Below are positions 9,001 through 16,789 of a stretch of 64,000 nucleotides of DNA, one piece after another. This DNA comes from Pyrinomonadaceae bacterium MAG19_C2-C3 (GTDB lineage: Bacteria; Acidobacteriota; Blastocatellia; Pyrinomonadales; Pyrinomonadaceae). The notes beneath the pieces were generated by a model that worked only from the letters and a program-made list of their open reading frames with translations, made no database searches and was not told the origin of the DNA. Each line of letters starts with the position of its first letter. The stretch's first letter is position 1. The translations under genes were made by a program, and so were the position numbers. The stretch spans positions 1 to 64,000 of the forward strand of contig JANDLT010000003.1 in the NCBI GenBank assembly GCA_024330265.1. The letters run 5' to 3'.

Positions 9001-10009
9001 CTTCCCGAACGGAGCGTTGCGTTCCGGTTCGACGGCGCGTGCGCGCGGCACGGGCGTCGCTTTCGGCTTCAATAACGTATTGACCGGAAACCCGGTTGAC
9101 TTAAATCTTACGACCAACTCATCGCGCAACGCGGCGGGTGTCATCAGTGGCGGCACGCTCATCGGCTTTGAGGCGCGCACGCCCGTCTTGGGTTTCAACG
9201 TCCCCGAAGCGATTTTCCTGCGCTCAGACGGCAACTCGAATTACAACTCATTACAAGTCAACTTCGCCCGTCGTTTGTCGCAAGGTTTGCAGTTCAATTC
9301 GTCTTACACGTTCTCGAAATCCATTGACACGAGTTCGAGCGACCCCGGTTCGACGGCGGGCGGCGGACGCCCCGACGTGCCGAACGCCGGATTCATCGTG
9401 CAAGGCGATTCAAACAATCCGGGTAACAACCGTGCGCTCTCGGACTTCGACCGCACGCACCGCATCAGCGCGACGTTCGTTTATAACCTTCCGACCTTTG
9501 GCAGCACGTCGCGCTTTCTTTCAGGATTCCAACTCGCGGGCTTCCTGCAAGCACAATCGGGTACGCCGTTCTCCATCTTCTCGCCGGAAGGCGAAGCCGG
9601 AAACGTCGCCGCGCTCGCCACCTTGCGTAACGGTTCGGGCGGCATTTACCGTCTTGGCTTCGGTCGTCCGAATGTTGTCGGCGATTTACGCAACGGCGCG
9701 GGCGACGGACTTGAAACGTCTTACTTTAATCAGAGTGCGCTTAGTTCACCACTCGGCGGCTTCGGCAACTTGGGCAGAAACACCCTGCGCGGACTCAACC
9801 AGAAGCGTTTCGATTTGAGTTTGTCGAAACGCACGCGCATCACCGAAAACACGGAAGTCGAACTTCGCGCGGATGCTTTCAACCTCTTTAACAACGTCAA
9901 CTTCGCCAATCCGAGCGGCGACATCTCCGACGGAACAGACTTCGGTTTAATCAGCAATACCATCGGCGGACCGCGCGTCTTCCAGTTCGGCGCGAAGCTA
10001 CGGTTCTGA
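6089..10009 (+). CDS. Oar-type TonB-dependent receptor 1
   Basis: Outer-membrane beta-barrel receptor of about 1306 residues, expected to import a large substrate or act in adhesion, energised by TonB. After a signal peptide ending near THAQ, a carboxypeptidase-regulatory-like beta-sandwich follows (GSITGTVQDPNGATLSGVQV), then a plug-like part (DGIDATNLTSNEG) and a long barrel of alternating aromatic strands ending in FGAKLRF, with the C-terminal Phe needed for Bam assembly. The start is ATG 6089 with CAGGAG seven bases upstream. A longer frame back to 5819 has no leader sequence. Such receptors are greatly expanded in Acidobacteriota. The substrate is unknown; no SusD-like partner is adjacent. 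A paralogue lies at 38543. Confidence 0.93.
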   Translation: MFQAHPKLFPDRVFSATLMILLMCGIVTIFTSNTHAQVQNSGSITGTVQDPNGATLSGVQVTATNPETGLVRETTSGNDGSYSIPVLPTGTYQVTFMQNGFAMTQVNDVIVEAAVPRTIDQVLQVGGVGETIDVTGEAGTLLAPDTATTARRINAEEIVQVPTSTRSFTHLLSTEAGVSSDLPPVAVNGNGNISPSVNGTRTTSTSLFFNGIDATNLTSNEGSLTDNIAPAPETLEEVKLQTSLYDASTGRSGGGNFQLITKSGTNQFNGSAYYFVQNEKFNANDFFFNRDGLERPRARRNEGGFTIGGPIIQERFFFFGGYQRTQANTGLVPTASSQTTLPAALGLIPGARTAENLAAAFRQLNSSFPLTAAQISPLAIQLLNTRNPLTGDYIIPSPRAGARSVGVDQSVALSIPGITGNTGGGNPLVRQRNVFPAAFEQDQFSIKLDGQLTQNNRLSGTFFFSNFPGLDPFTEPNAQASPFQLKRDDRNRTLAVSDTHIFGANLINEVRFGYFSLNNTRTLDDPFLTPELSSQAFGIVNPALFFDDSPGTRRLGHFVGRNNISGFAFGGTNDSFNQREQKTYSFSDNVTYVVGKHTLRFGGEYKRQQYDTALPEEQATEFEKFDNFTQILLGRATEADTQFGTTVKEFRFGDASGYIADDFKLKPGLTLNLGLRYEFYGLPTERNGRIGNFDPALLTSTENPLNAFIVPSNVRMTGLQAVDDAIAVTTRANTKHTLNGQDTNNFAPRFGFAYSPSRFNNRVVIRGGYGIFYDRPSTAFINTIFSNYPFLRESEVTAGAPNIPIQTAFSTQNPQLGLNNYLPARIVYEGAGTFRIRDNTGVTTTPIIGSNGQNTSNPIDLGTGQAIRGNVAETFEFRAIDRDLKTPYIQQYNVGVQYELGRNNLIEVRYVGTKGTKLLQAVAINQGFDLNDPATPDFVFARFTQAYETAFNGAQARVAAGTLTPAAFAAAFPNGALRSGSTARARGTGVAFGFNNVLTGNPVDLNLTTNSSRNAAGVISGGTLIGFEARTPVLGFNVPEAIFLRSDGNSNYNSLQVNFARRLSQGLQFNSSYTFSKSIDTSSSDPGSTAGGGRPDVPNAGFIVQGDSNNPGNNRALSDFDRTHRISATFVYNLPTFGSTSRFLSGFQLAGFLQAQSGTPFSIFSPEGEAGNVAALATLRNGSGGIYRLGFGRPNVVGDLRNGAGDGLETSYFNQSALSSPLGGFGNLGRNTLRGLNQKRFDLSLSKRTRITENTEVELRADAFNLFNNVNFANPSGDISDGTDFGLISNTIGGPRVFQFGAKLRF

Positions 10010-10392
10010 GAGGGAGTTTGGGAATTGGGTCGCGGCTTTAGCTCCGTGAGGAGCGTGATGTTTATAGACTTCGGGCGACCCATCGCGTCTCGCTCCGTCA
10101 GGAGCGATATAATGCTTCGTCGGTGATATGTCGCTCCTGACGGAGCGAGACGCGGAAAAAGAACGGCAACCTATAAACATTCCGCCTCTCTGAGGCTAAT
10201 TCCTATAGGACTATCTCAAATTTGAGATTTCAGATTTTCAATTTCAAATAAAGAGCCGAAACGATTCGGACGAAAAGCGTGAAATGAGAAAGTCCCGTCC
10301 CAAACACCATCTAAGCTCACGCCTTTCAATGTTTGCGAGTGGCTTTGACAAAAAAGATACAAGCCACCCGCAAGCACTTCTTGATTAACTTG
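10010..10392. repeat. Inverted repeat region between TonB receptor 1 and the winged-helix gene
   Basis: This 383-base gap holds a perfect 24-bp inverted repeat, 10084-10107 and 10131-10154, with CGCTCCGTCAGGAGCG at its core. It is nested in outer GTTTATAG (10060-10067) and CTATAAAC words near 10171. A further GCTCCGTGAGGAGC hairpin lies at 10041-10054. The structure resembles the palindromes near 27.6 kb. No gene is visible. Confidence 0.8.
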
Positions 10393-10815
10393 ATGAAAGA
10401 AATGCCTTCCAACCTGATGCCTGTCGAGTCATTACCCGTTCCTAAAACTCGCGCCTCTTCACGCGGGGATGTGTACGACGACGGATACTTGCGCGTCGAG
10501 CATGACAATTATTACGTCGCGTGCGCGGGACAACCGCTTGATTTGCCGCGCAAAGAATTTCTTATCATCTCGCGCCTCGTGCGAAACGCCGACCGCATCG
10601 TTGCGGGTCAGGAATTATGGCGATATGCGTGGGCGGTGAAACCGAACAGTGGAAACAACACGCTGGATTTTAACGCCGAGAGTCTCCACGTTCACATTTA
10701 CCGTTTGCGCCGCAAACTCGAAGCGCATGATTTGCAAATTGAAACCATGATTGGCGTCGGCTATCGTCTCCGCACGCGACCCGCTTCAGGCATGGTTCAG
10801 ACGGATGTAACATGA
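10393..10815 (+). CDS. Orphan OmpR/PhoB-type winged-helix DNA-binding protein
   Basis: The protein is essentially one Trans_reg_C domain (about residues 30-125). It has the typical GQPLDLPRKEFLIISRLV segment, the recognition-helix region SLHVHIYRLRRKLE and the closing IGVGYRL wing. There is no receiver domain and no phospho-acceptor Asp, and no membrane segment. ATG 10393 is chosen; a TTG at 10333 and an ATG at 10402 are alternatives. It sits directly upstream of pstS on the same strand, which suggests a role in phosphate control, separated by a CRCAGAG repeat. It may respond by protein contact or simply by its level. Confidence 0.75.
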   Translation: MKEMPSNLMPVESLPVPKTRASSRGDVYDDGYLRVEHDNYYVACAGQPLDLPRKEFLIISRLVRNADRIVAGQELWRYAWAVKPNSGNNTLDFNAESLHVHIYRLRRKLEAHDLQIETMIGVGYRLRTRPASGMVQTDVT

Positions 10816-10879
10816 CGCGGCTATGCTCGGCGGCATCTCTACAAACTATCTCAAAAATAGCTTTTGTTTGTTTGATTGA

Positions 10880-10980
10880 AACTCTGCGGAACTCAGCGTC
10901 CGCCCTCTGCGTGTCTCTGCGTTAAAAACATTTTTGGACGCAGAGTTCCGCAGAGTGATGACGCAGAGATACGCAGAGAG
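10880..10980. repeat. CRCAGAG-family inverted repeat before pstS
   Basis: Left arm 10880-10926 contains CTCTGCG-type units and right arm 10937-10980 contains CGCAGAG units in the opposite sense, with a short T-rich loop. The units recur every 7-14 bases. It is the same family as at 20478-20580. The pstS start lies 40-60 bases further on. Confidence 0.75.
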
Positions 10981-11038
10981 AAAAAACATTTCTGAGACGG
11001 CTTCTAATTCCGGTTCAATCGTGAAAGCACTCAAACTC

Positions 11039-12145
11039 ATGTCACTTCGCCCTGTCCGCGCCCGGCGTCCGTCTCACGGTACGCTACGTTATGTCGCCGT
11101 CGCGTTGGCGGCGTTTATGTTGTTGGGCGGTGCGGCGTGCAATCCGAATCGCGGCAGCGGCACGGGCAGTGGAGCGATTCAACTGCGCGGCGCGGGTTCG
11201 ACCTTCATTGCGCCTTTGATGCAGAAGTGGACGAGTGAATTTAATAAAACGAATCCGGGCGTGCGCGCCGATTACCAATCAACGGGTTCGGGTGCGGCGA
11301 TTCAGGGCGTGCAGGAACGCACGATAGACTTCGGTGGTTCGGATGCGCCGATGACCGATGAGGCACTCATCAAGTCGCCCGACATCCTTCACATTCCGGT
11401 CGTGCTTGGGGCGGTTGTCATCAGTTATAACTTGCCGCAGATGAGCGAACCTTTGCGCTTCTCGCCCGATGTTCTGGCGGATATTTTCTTGGGCAACATC
11501 ACACGCTGGGACGATGCGCGCATACGCGCCGACAACCCGAACGTCTCGCTTCCGGCGACTGAAATCGGCGTTGTTCACCGCTCCGACGGCAGCGGCACGA
11601 CCGACATCTTTACCGATTACTTATCGAAGGTCAGCCCGCAATGGAAAGCACAAGTCGGGCGCGGGACAAGCGTTAAATGGGCGACCGGAGTCGGCGGCAA
11701 AGGCAATGAAGGCGTGACCGGAGTGATAACGCAAACGCCGAACACCATCGGTTACGTCGAAGCCATCTATGCCAAGCAGCGCAATCTTCCAATCGCGTTG
11801 ATAAAAAACCGGGCGGGTAATTTCGTCCTACCTTCGCCCGAATCAGTCGCCAACGCCGCGATTGGCGCGCTGCCCGACACGCCCGAAGATTTGCGCGTTT
11901 CCGTCACCGATTCAAACGGCGCGGAAGCTTACCCGATTGCCGGATACACTTACGTTCTCGCGTATCGTAACCAGAGCGACAGTCTAAAAGGCAAGGCACT
12001 CGTTGACTTCCTGTGGTGGGCGATTCATAACGGTATCCCTTACTCGCGCGCTCTGGAATACACGCCGTTGCCCGATGAAATGGTTCGCCGCGCCGAAGCG
12101 AAAATCAATTCGATTTCCGCCGGTGGAAGAAGCTTGAGGCAGTAG
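11039..12145 (+). CDS. pstS: Phosphate ABC transporter substrate-binding protein
   Basis: Periplasmic or lipid-anchored phosphate-binding protein that delivers Pi to PstCAB. After a hydrophobic leader (VAVALAAFMLLGG) a Cys in GGAAC is a plausible lipidation site. The mature part shows the PBP-like phosphate loops: GAGSTFIAPLMQKW, STGSGAAIQGV, DFGGSDAPMTDE and HRSDGSGTTDIFTDYL. The start is ATG 11039 or in-frame GTG 11021; neither has a clear ribosome-binding site, and the longer frame runs into the upstream repeat. It is first in the pst-pho cluster. The last codons (GRSLRQ) and the TAG stop lie within the first heptamers of the hairpin at 12140. Confidence 0.93.
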   Translation: MSLRPVRARRPSHGTLRYVAVALAAFMLLGGAACNPNRGSGTGSGAIQLRGAGSTFIAPLMQKWTSEFNKTNPGVRADYQSTGSGAAIQGVQERTIDFGGSDAPMTDEALIKSPDILHIPVVLGAVVISYNLPQMSEPLRFSPDVLADIFLGNITRWDDARIRADNPNVSLPATEIGVVHRSDGSGTTDIFTDYLSKVSPQWKAQVGRGTSVKWATGVGGKGNEGVTGVITQTPNTIGYVEAIYAKQRNLPIALIKNRAGNFVLPSPESVANAAIGALPDTPEDLRVSVTDSNGAEAYPIAGYTYVLAYRNQSDSLKGKALVDFLWWAIHNGIPYSRALEYTPLPDEMVRRAEAKINSISAGGRSLRQ

Positions 12146-12292
12146 GCAGTAGGCAGAGGGCAGTAGGCAGATAAGAGGGGCGTTCAATGTTAGGCATCCG
12201 ACTTTTGAAACTTTGAACGAACTTGAAACTCTGAACCTTGAACTGTCTTCCTGTCTTCATTCTGCCTACTGCCCTCTGCCTACTGCCTACTG
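12140..12292. repeat. GTAGGCA heptamer hairpin between pstS and pstC
   Basis: Perfect 32-bp inverted arms at 12140-12171 and 12261-12292 are made of GTAGGCA/GAGGGCA heptamers. The left arm overlaps the pstS stop codon and the right arm ends three bases before the pstC ATG. The 89-base loop itself carries about six CTTTGAA/CTTGAAA-type heptamers (about 12202-12244). No Shine-Dalgarno sequence precedes pstC; the arm occupies its place. Confidence 0.95.
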
Positions 12293-12295
12293 TTT

Positions 12296-13291
12296 ATGAA
12301 CGATTCGCAACCCATCACACCGACGCCCGTTGCCGCGTATAGTCCGGGAACTATCAGCCGCGTCGCCGCTTTGCGACGCCGTTTAGCACCGACCGGAAAT
12401 ACGGGTGATGCCGTGTTTCGCGCGCTGCTTGGAGCGAGTGCGGTGCTGTTATTGGTCGTCGTCGTGATGCTTATCGCGGTGATGTGGTGGAATTCACGGC
12501 TTTCGATTGCGGCGTTCGGGTGGGGTTTCTTGACGAGTCGGGAATGGAATCCGGGACGCGAAATCTACGGCGCGCTGCCTTACGTTTATGGCACACTCGC
12601 TTCGAGTCTGCTCGCGTTGCTTATCAGCGTGCCGCTCTCTCTGGGCGTCGCGGTTTTCTTAACCGAACAAGCACCGCGCCGCATCGCGCGCCCCGTGACG
12701 TTTCTCGTCGAACTACTCGCCGCGATTCCGTCGGTGGTTTATGGCTTGTGGGGAATCTTCGTTCTCGCGCCTTTTCTGCGTGAAAACATCGCGCCGATTT
12801 TCTCGACGACGCTTGGCTGGTCGCCGTTTTTTAGCGGTTCATTGCGCGGCGGAAGTCTGCTCACGGGTGGCATCATTCTTGCGATTATGATTACGCCGAT
12901 TATCACGGCGATTGTCCGCGATGTGCTTTCCGTCGTTCCGGTCGCGCAACGTGAAGCCGCGCTCGCACTCGGCGCGACGCGGTGGGAAACGAGTCGCGTG
13001 GTTTTAGCGAACGGCGCGGCAGGCATCGCGGGCGCGATTATCTTAGGCTTGGGGCGCGCGGTCGGCGAGACGATGGCGGTGACGATGGTTATCGGCAATC
13101 GAGCGGAAATAAGTCTTTCGGTGTTCGACCCGTCATACTCAATCGCCGCCGTTTTAGCCAACGAATTTCGTGAAGCGACGACCGACTTACATCGTAGCTC
13201 GCTCGTCGAACTCGGCTTGATTCTGTTGTTCGTTACAATTTTAATTAACGGCGCGGCGCGCTTGCTCGTCTGGAGCGTGAAAGAAAAGTAG
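12296..13291 (+). CDS. pstC: Phosphate ABC transporter permease PstC
   Basis: Inner-membrane subunit of the Pi transporter, 331 residues with about six membrane helices, the first at about 43-65. The EAA-loop that docks on PstB is clear (REAALALGATRWETSRVVL), as is the family motif GRAVGETMAVTMVIGN. It pairs with PstA, encoded 127 bases downstream. Translation starts at ATG 12296 without a recognisable ribosome-binding site because a heptamer arm abuts the start. Its TAG stop again lies inside the next repeat. Confidence 0.95.
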   Translation: MNDSQPITPTPVAAYSPGTISRVAALRRRLAPTGNTGDAVFRALLGASAVLLLVVVVMLIAVMWWNSRLSIAAFGWGFLTSREWNPGREIYGALPYVYGTLASSLLALLISVPLSLGVAVFLTEQAPRRIARPVTFLVELLAAIPSVVYGLWGIFVLAPFLRENIAPIFSTTLGWSPFFSGSLRGGSLLTGGIILAIMITPIITAIVRDVLSVVPVAQREAALALGATRWETSRVVLANGAAGIAGAIILGLGRAVGETMAVTMVIGNRAEISLSVFDPSYSIAAVLANEFREATTDLHRSSLVELGLILLFVTILINGAARLLVWSVKEK

Positions 13292-13412
13292 AAAGGAGAA
13301 GTGAGAAAGTAGAAAACTTCAAAGGGGCGAAAGTTCAAGTTGGCGGCGGAGTCTTTGGTCTTCCACTTTTCTTACTTCTGCTTTCTCCTTTCTCATTTCT
13401 ACTTTCTACTTT
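13287..13412. repeat. GTAGAAA-type heptamer hairpin between pstC and pstA
   Basis: The left arm (13287-13320) has GTAGAAA, GGAGAAG and GTGAGAAA words and contains the pstC stop codon. The right arm (13361-13412) carries the complementary TTTCTAC/TTTCTCC words. The arms are imperfect but long. The right arm ends seven bases before the GTG start of pstA. Confidence 0.85.
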
Positions 13413-13418
13413 GCTTCC

Positions 13419-14324
13419 GTGGCAAGTAATTCTTCAACCTTAAACGGTGCATCACCAAGCGCGGGCATCGTCTCGCGGCGAAGCGATGCGTCGCGGCGCA
13501 TGACGAATCGTGTGATGACGGTGTTGACAGCGGCGTGCGCGTTCTTCGCCGTCGGGATTCTGGTTCTTATTCTCGGCTACATCGCGGCGCAAGGTTTGAG
13601 CGCGTTGAGCATTCAATTCTTGATTGACACGCCGAAACCGATTGGCGAAGGCGGCGGCATCGGCAATGCGATTTTGGGTTCGTTCATACTGCTTTTGATT
13701 TCATCGCTCATCGGCTTGCCCATCGGCATCGCTATCGGCATCTATCTCGCGGAGTTCGGCGGGCGCGGCTTCGGCAACCTGATACGCTTCATCGCAGACA
13801 CGATGACGGGCGTTCCGTCCATCATCATTGGCGTCTTCGTTTATACGCTCATCCTTGCGATGCGCGATTTCGCTCCCGACTTTCCGCAGTTCACGGCACT
13901 TGCCGGAGGCATCGCCCTCGCCCTGATTATGATTCCGATTGTCGCGCGCACGACCGAAGAGATGATTCGCCTTGTTCCCGTTTCGATGCGCGAAGGCGCG
14001 CTCGCACTCGGCGCACCGCAGTGGCGCGTCACGCTTGGTGTCGTGCTTCCCGCCGCCGCATCCGGGATTGCGACGGGTGCGATGCTCGCCGTCGCCCGCG
14101 TGTCGGGTGAAACCGCGCCCCTGCTATTTACGGCGTTCAACAACAGCTTTTATACTTACTACATTGACGACCCCGTATCATCGTTGACCGTCCAGATTTA
14201 TAACTACGCCATCTCGCCTTACCCCGAATGGCACGCCCAAGCATGGGCGGCGACGCTCGTTTTGATGACACTGATTCTCCTCATCAACATCGTCGTCAGA
14301 TACCTGACCCGGCAGAAATTTTGA
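13419..14324 (+). CDS. pstA: Phosphate ABC transporter permease PstA
   Basis: Second membrane subunit of the Pi transporter, 301 residues, about six helices. It shows the EAA loop (REGALALGAPQWRVTLGVVL) and the PstA-type segment VARVSGETAPLLFTAF. The start is GTG 13419 just after a heptamer arm, with no evident ribosome-binding site; the N-terminal 30 residues are Ser/Ala-rich and cytosolic. It partners with PstC and PstB in the same transcription unit. Confidence 0.95.
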   Translation: MASNSSTLNGASPSAGIVSRRSDASRRMTNRVMTVLTAACAFFAVGILVLILGYIAAQGLSALSIQFLIDTPKPIGEGGGIGNAILGSFILLLISSLIGLPIGIAIGIYLAEFGGRGFGNLIRFIADTMTGVPSIIIGVFVYTLILAMRDFAPDFPQFTALAGGIALALIMIPIVARTTEEMIRLVPVSMREGALALGAPQWRVTLGVVLPAAASGIATGAMLAVARVSGETAPLLFTAFNNSFYTYYIDDPVSSLTVQIYNYAISPYPEWHAQAWAATLVLMTLILLINIVVRYLTRQKF

Positions 14325-14337
14325 AGGAATTTTGAAA

Positions 14338-14400
14338 GAATTGAATCATTGATTCATCGGTTCATTGAATCAATGACTGAATGAAGCAATGAATCAATAA
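14338..14400. repeat. Self-complementary TTGAATCA/TGATTCAA repeat between pstA and pstB
   Basis: The gap between pstA and pstB (78 bases) is filled with ATTGATTCATTG-type words in both orientations, at roughly 7-8-base spacing, so it folds on itself. It ends two bases before the pstB ATG. It fits the same placement rule as the other operon gaps but with another word. Confidence 0.7.
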
Positions 14401-14402
14401 CC

Positions 14403-15251
14403 ATGACCTCAACTCCACTTTCGACGATGAATCAAACGCCGATTGCCGCCCGCCCGGTCGTCGCCGATGCGCCGCGTGCGACTTCGGAAGCGACGCCGCC
14501 GAAAATCAGCGTTGCGAATCTCAATTTTTATTACGGCAAATCGCAGGCTCTCTATGACATCACGCTCGATATTCCGCCCCGACAAGTGATGGCATTCATC
14601 GGACCTTCGGGTTGCGGCAAGTCAACTTTCCTTCGCACGCTCAACCGCATGAACGATACGATTCCGGGAACGCGCGCCGAAGGGCGTGTGATGATTGACG
14701 GGCAAGACATCTATGCTCCCGGCACGGATGTCGTCGCCCTGCGGCGCAAAGTCGGGATGGTGTTTCAAAAATCAAATCCGTTTCCGAAATCCATCTTCGA
14801 TAACGTCGCTTACGGCTTACGCATCAACGGCATGAGTTCAAGTAAAAACGACTTGGAAGCCCGCGTCGAAAAGGCTTTGCAAAACGCCGCTCTGTGGACA
14901 GAAGTCAAAGACCGTTTGAAGACTTCCGCGCTCGGTTTATCCGGCGGTCAACAACAACGATTGTGCATCGCCCGCGCTCTGGCGGTCGAACCCGAAGTGG
15001 TTTTAATGGACGAACCCGCGTCGGCACTCGACCCGATTGCGACGCAGAAAATCGAAGAACTCATCGTCGAACTCAAGCGGCAATACACCATCGTCATCGT
15101 CACGCACAACATGCAACAGGCGGCGCGCGTCTCCGACCTGACGGCGTTCTTCTGGCTCGGCAAACTCGTCGAAGTCACCGCGACGGAAAAGATTTTCACC
15201 AACCCGAACCAGAAACTGACGGAGGACTACATCACAGGAAGGTTCGGATAA
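14403..15251 (+). CDS. pstB: Phosphate ABC transporter ATP-binding protein
   Basis: ATPase of the PstSCAB importer. Walker [10 protein letters not shown] is at 67-75, signature LSGGQQQR at 179-186, Walker [10 protein letters not shown] follows, and [11 protein letters not shown] is the PstB-specific switch region. The N-terminal 35 residues are a Ser/Thr/Ala-rich extension absent from E. coli PstB; an internal start is possible but ATG 14403 is the first after the repeat. The protein ends in the typical [16 protein letters not shown]. Confidence 0.95.
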   Translation: MTSTPLSTMNQTPIAARPVVADAPRATSEATPPKISVANLNFYYGKSQALYDITLDIPPRQVMAFIGPSGCGKSTFLRTLNRMNDTIPGTRAEGRVMIDGQDIYAPGTDVVALRRKVGMVFQKSNPFPKSIFDNVAYGLRINGMSSSKNDLEARVEKALQNAALWTEVKDRLKTSALGLSGGQQQRLCIARALAVEPEVVLMDEPASALDPIATQKIEELIVELKRQYTIVIVTHNMQQAARVSDLTAFFWLGKLVEVTATEKIFTNPNQKLTEDYITGRFG

Positions 15252-15254
15252 AAC

Positions 15255-15332
15255 AGTGGATAGTGGATAACGGATAGTGGATAGTTTAAGACAAGTTTTC
15301 CACTATCCGTTATCCACTATCCGTTATCCACT
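15255..15332. repeat. GTGGATA/ACGGATA heptamer hairpin between pstB and phoU
   Basis: Left arm 15255-15285 reads as GTGGATA, GTGGATA, ACGGATA, GTGGATA. Right arm 15300-15332 is the complement of five alternating GTGGATA/ACGGATA units. The loop is 14 bases. It starts four bases after the pstB stop and ends seven bases before the phoU ATG. Confidence 0.93.
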
Positions 15333-15339
15333 AATAATC

Positions 15340-15999
15340 ATGGAAACACACAGACTACTTGACCGCGATTTAGACATCTTGCGCGACCGCGTATTGCTCT
15401 TGGGCGGTGAAACCGAAACTGCGCTTTTGCGTGCGATGTATTCCCTTGTCGAGCGCGACAGCGCGGCGGCGCGCGAAGTCCTCGCGGGCGATGATGAAAT
15501 TGACCAACTCGAATTGGAGATTGACCGTCTCTGCATAGACACCATCGCGCTTCGGCAACCCGCCGCGCGTGATTTGCGCTTCGTCATCTCCGCCGCGAAA
15601 ATCACGCCCATCTTGGAACGCATCGCCGACCATGCGTGCAACATCGCCCGCGCCGCCATCGAACTCAACGACGAACCGCAACTTAAACCCTATCTCGATT
15701 TGCCGCGCATGGCGCAACATGCTTCGTCCATGCTCCACGCCGCCCTCGATTCGTTCACTTCCGGCGATGCCGTCAGTGCGCGTGCCGTCATCGAACGCGA
15801 CGATGAGATTGATGAGATTTATAACCGCGTCTTCCGCGACCTTATCGAAATGATGGTCAACGAACCGCACACCACCGCCCGCGCCGCGCGCCTTCTATTC
15901 GTCGCCAAACACATCGAACGCATCGGCGATTACGTCACCGACATCTGCGAACTGACGGTGTACATGACCGAAGCCGAATTTATCAAACACTCGAACTGA
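15340..15999 (+). CDS. phoU: Phosphate signalling protein PhoU
   Basis: Negative regulator that couples the Pst transporter to the PhoR kinase; helical metal-binding protein of 219 residues. The two PhoU repeats are visible, each with the conserved Asp/Glu-rich pattern (GDDEIDQLELEIDRLC and ERDDEIDEIYNRVFRD) and the closing AKHIERIGDYVTDICE. ATG 15340 is chosen (METHRLLDRDLD); a longer frame from 15277 would translate the upstream heptamer arm and is rejected. Its place after pstB is conserved in many bacteria. Confidence 0.94.
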   Translation: METHRLLDRDLDILRDRVLLLGGETETALLRAMYSLVERDSAAAREVLAGDDEIDQLELEIDRLCIDTIALRQPAARDLRFVISAAKITPILERIADHACNIARAAIELNDEPQLKPYLDLPRMAQHASSMLHAALDSFTSGDAVSARAVIERDDEIDEIYNRVFRDLIEMMVNEPHTTARAARLLFVAKHIERIGDYVTDICELTVYMTEAEFIKHSN

Positions 16000-16052
16000 G
16001 TAGGCAGCAGAAAAACATGCCTTCATCCGCCTACTGCCTACTGCTTACTGCC
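16000..16052. repeat. Short GTAGGCA heptamer hairpin between phoU and phoB
   Basis: The left arm is reduced to GTAGGCAGCAG (16000-16010), directly after the phoU TGA. The right arm (16029-16052) has three complementary heptamers and ends two bases before the phoB ATG. The left arm looks partly deleted. Confidence 0.8.
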
Positions 16053-16054
16053 TT

Positions 16055-16780
16055 ATGAAACCTGTGCTTATCATCGAAGACGACCCCGACATCGCCGAAG
16101 GCGTGCGGTATAACTTGGAGCGTGAAGGCTTGGAAACGCGCGTCGCTTTGACGGGCGAACAGGGCTTGACCGCCGCCCTCGACCCGCGCGCCACGCCGTC
16201 GCTTATCATCCTTGATTTAATGCTGCCCGGTATGAACGGCATGGAGTTATGTCGTCGCTTGCGCCGCGAACCAAGCACGCGCCGGACACCGATTATCATG
16301 CTCACCGCGCGCACGACCGAAGCCGAACGCCTCGCCGGATTCGACATCGGAGCGGACGATTACATCACCAAACCCTTTTCGGTGCGCGAACTCATCGCCC
16401 GCGTCAAAGCCGTACTTAGACGCACACACGAAACCGTCGCGTCGTCTTACGAAGACGACCGTTTGACCGTTGACTATAACGATATGCGCGTCGTCTGCGA
16501 CGGCGAACACATACGCTTAACGCGCAAAGAACATAACCTGCTCGCCGCCCTCGCCCGCAATATCGGGCGCGTGGCGACACGTCAAATGCTGCTCGATAAC
16601 GTCTGGGGTTATGAATACTACGGCGACTCACGCACGCTCGACGTACACATCCGCCGTCTGCGTCAAAAACTCGGTGAGTGCGGCGAATGCGTCGAAACCG
16701 TCGTCGGCGTCGGCTATCGTTTCGTCGGCTGCCAACCGCGCAAAATCAACGCGGATACTCCCGCCGAAACCGAAAGCTAA
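16055..16780 (+). CDS. phoB: Phosphate response regulator PhoB
   Basis: Two-component response regulator, 241 residues. The receiver domain (1-118) has acidic residues D10/D11, phospho-acceptor D54 (LIILDLMLPGMNG), T84 and K106 (TKPFS). The C-terminal winged-helix domain (about 130-228) has the recognition part DSRTLDVHIRRLRQKL and the GVGYRF wing. It is followed ten bases later by its kinase PhoR and preceded by pst-phoU, so it most likely activates this cluster under phosphate starvation. I could not recognise a PHO box by eye upstream of pstS. The start follows a heptamer arm and has no clear ribosome-binding site. Confidence 0.9.
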   Translation: MKPVLIIEDDPDIAEGVRYNLEREGLETRVALTGEQGLTAALDPRATPSLIILDLMLPGMNGMELCRRLRREPSTRRTPIIMLTARTTEAERLAGFDIGADDYITKPFSVRELIARVKAVLRRTHETVASSYEDDRLTVDYNDMRVVCDGEHIRLTRKEHNLLAALARNIGRVATRQMLLDNVWGYEYYGDSRTLDVHIRRLRQKLGECGECVETVVGVGYRFVGCQPRKINADTPAETES

Positions 16781-16789
16781 AACTACGCC

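Noticed and set aside
10816-11038. PHO box before pstS
   Set aside because: I looked for CTGTCAT/TTGTCAT-like direct repeats and saw none convincing; a matrix search would be needed.
14338-14400. Perfect heptamer repeat between pstA and pstB
   Set aside because: The words are spaced 7-8 bases and the symmetry is imperfect, so I list it as a related but weaker case and not as a clean member.
15277-15339. N-terminal extension of PhoU
   Set aside because: The 21 residues translate the heptamer arm; PhoU proteins begin at the ATG at 15340.
12140-16052. CRISPR array
   Set aside because: The repeats are 7 bp, without regular spacers, are inverted around a loop, and no cas gene is near.
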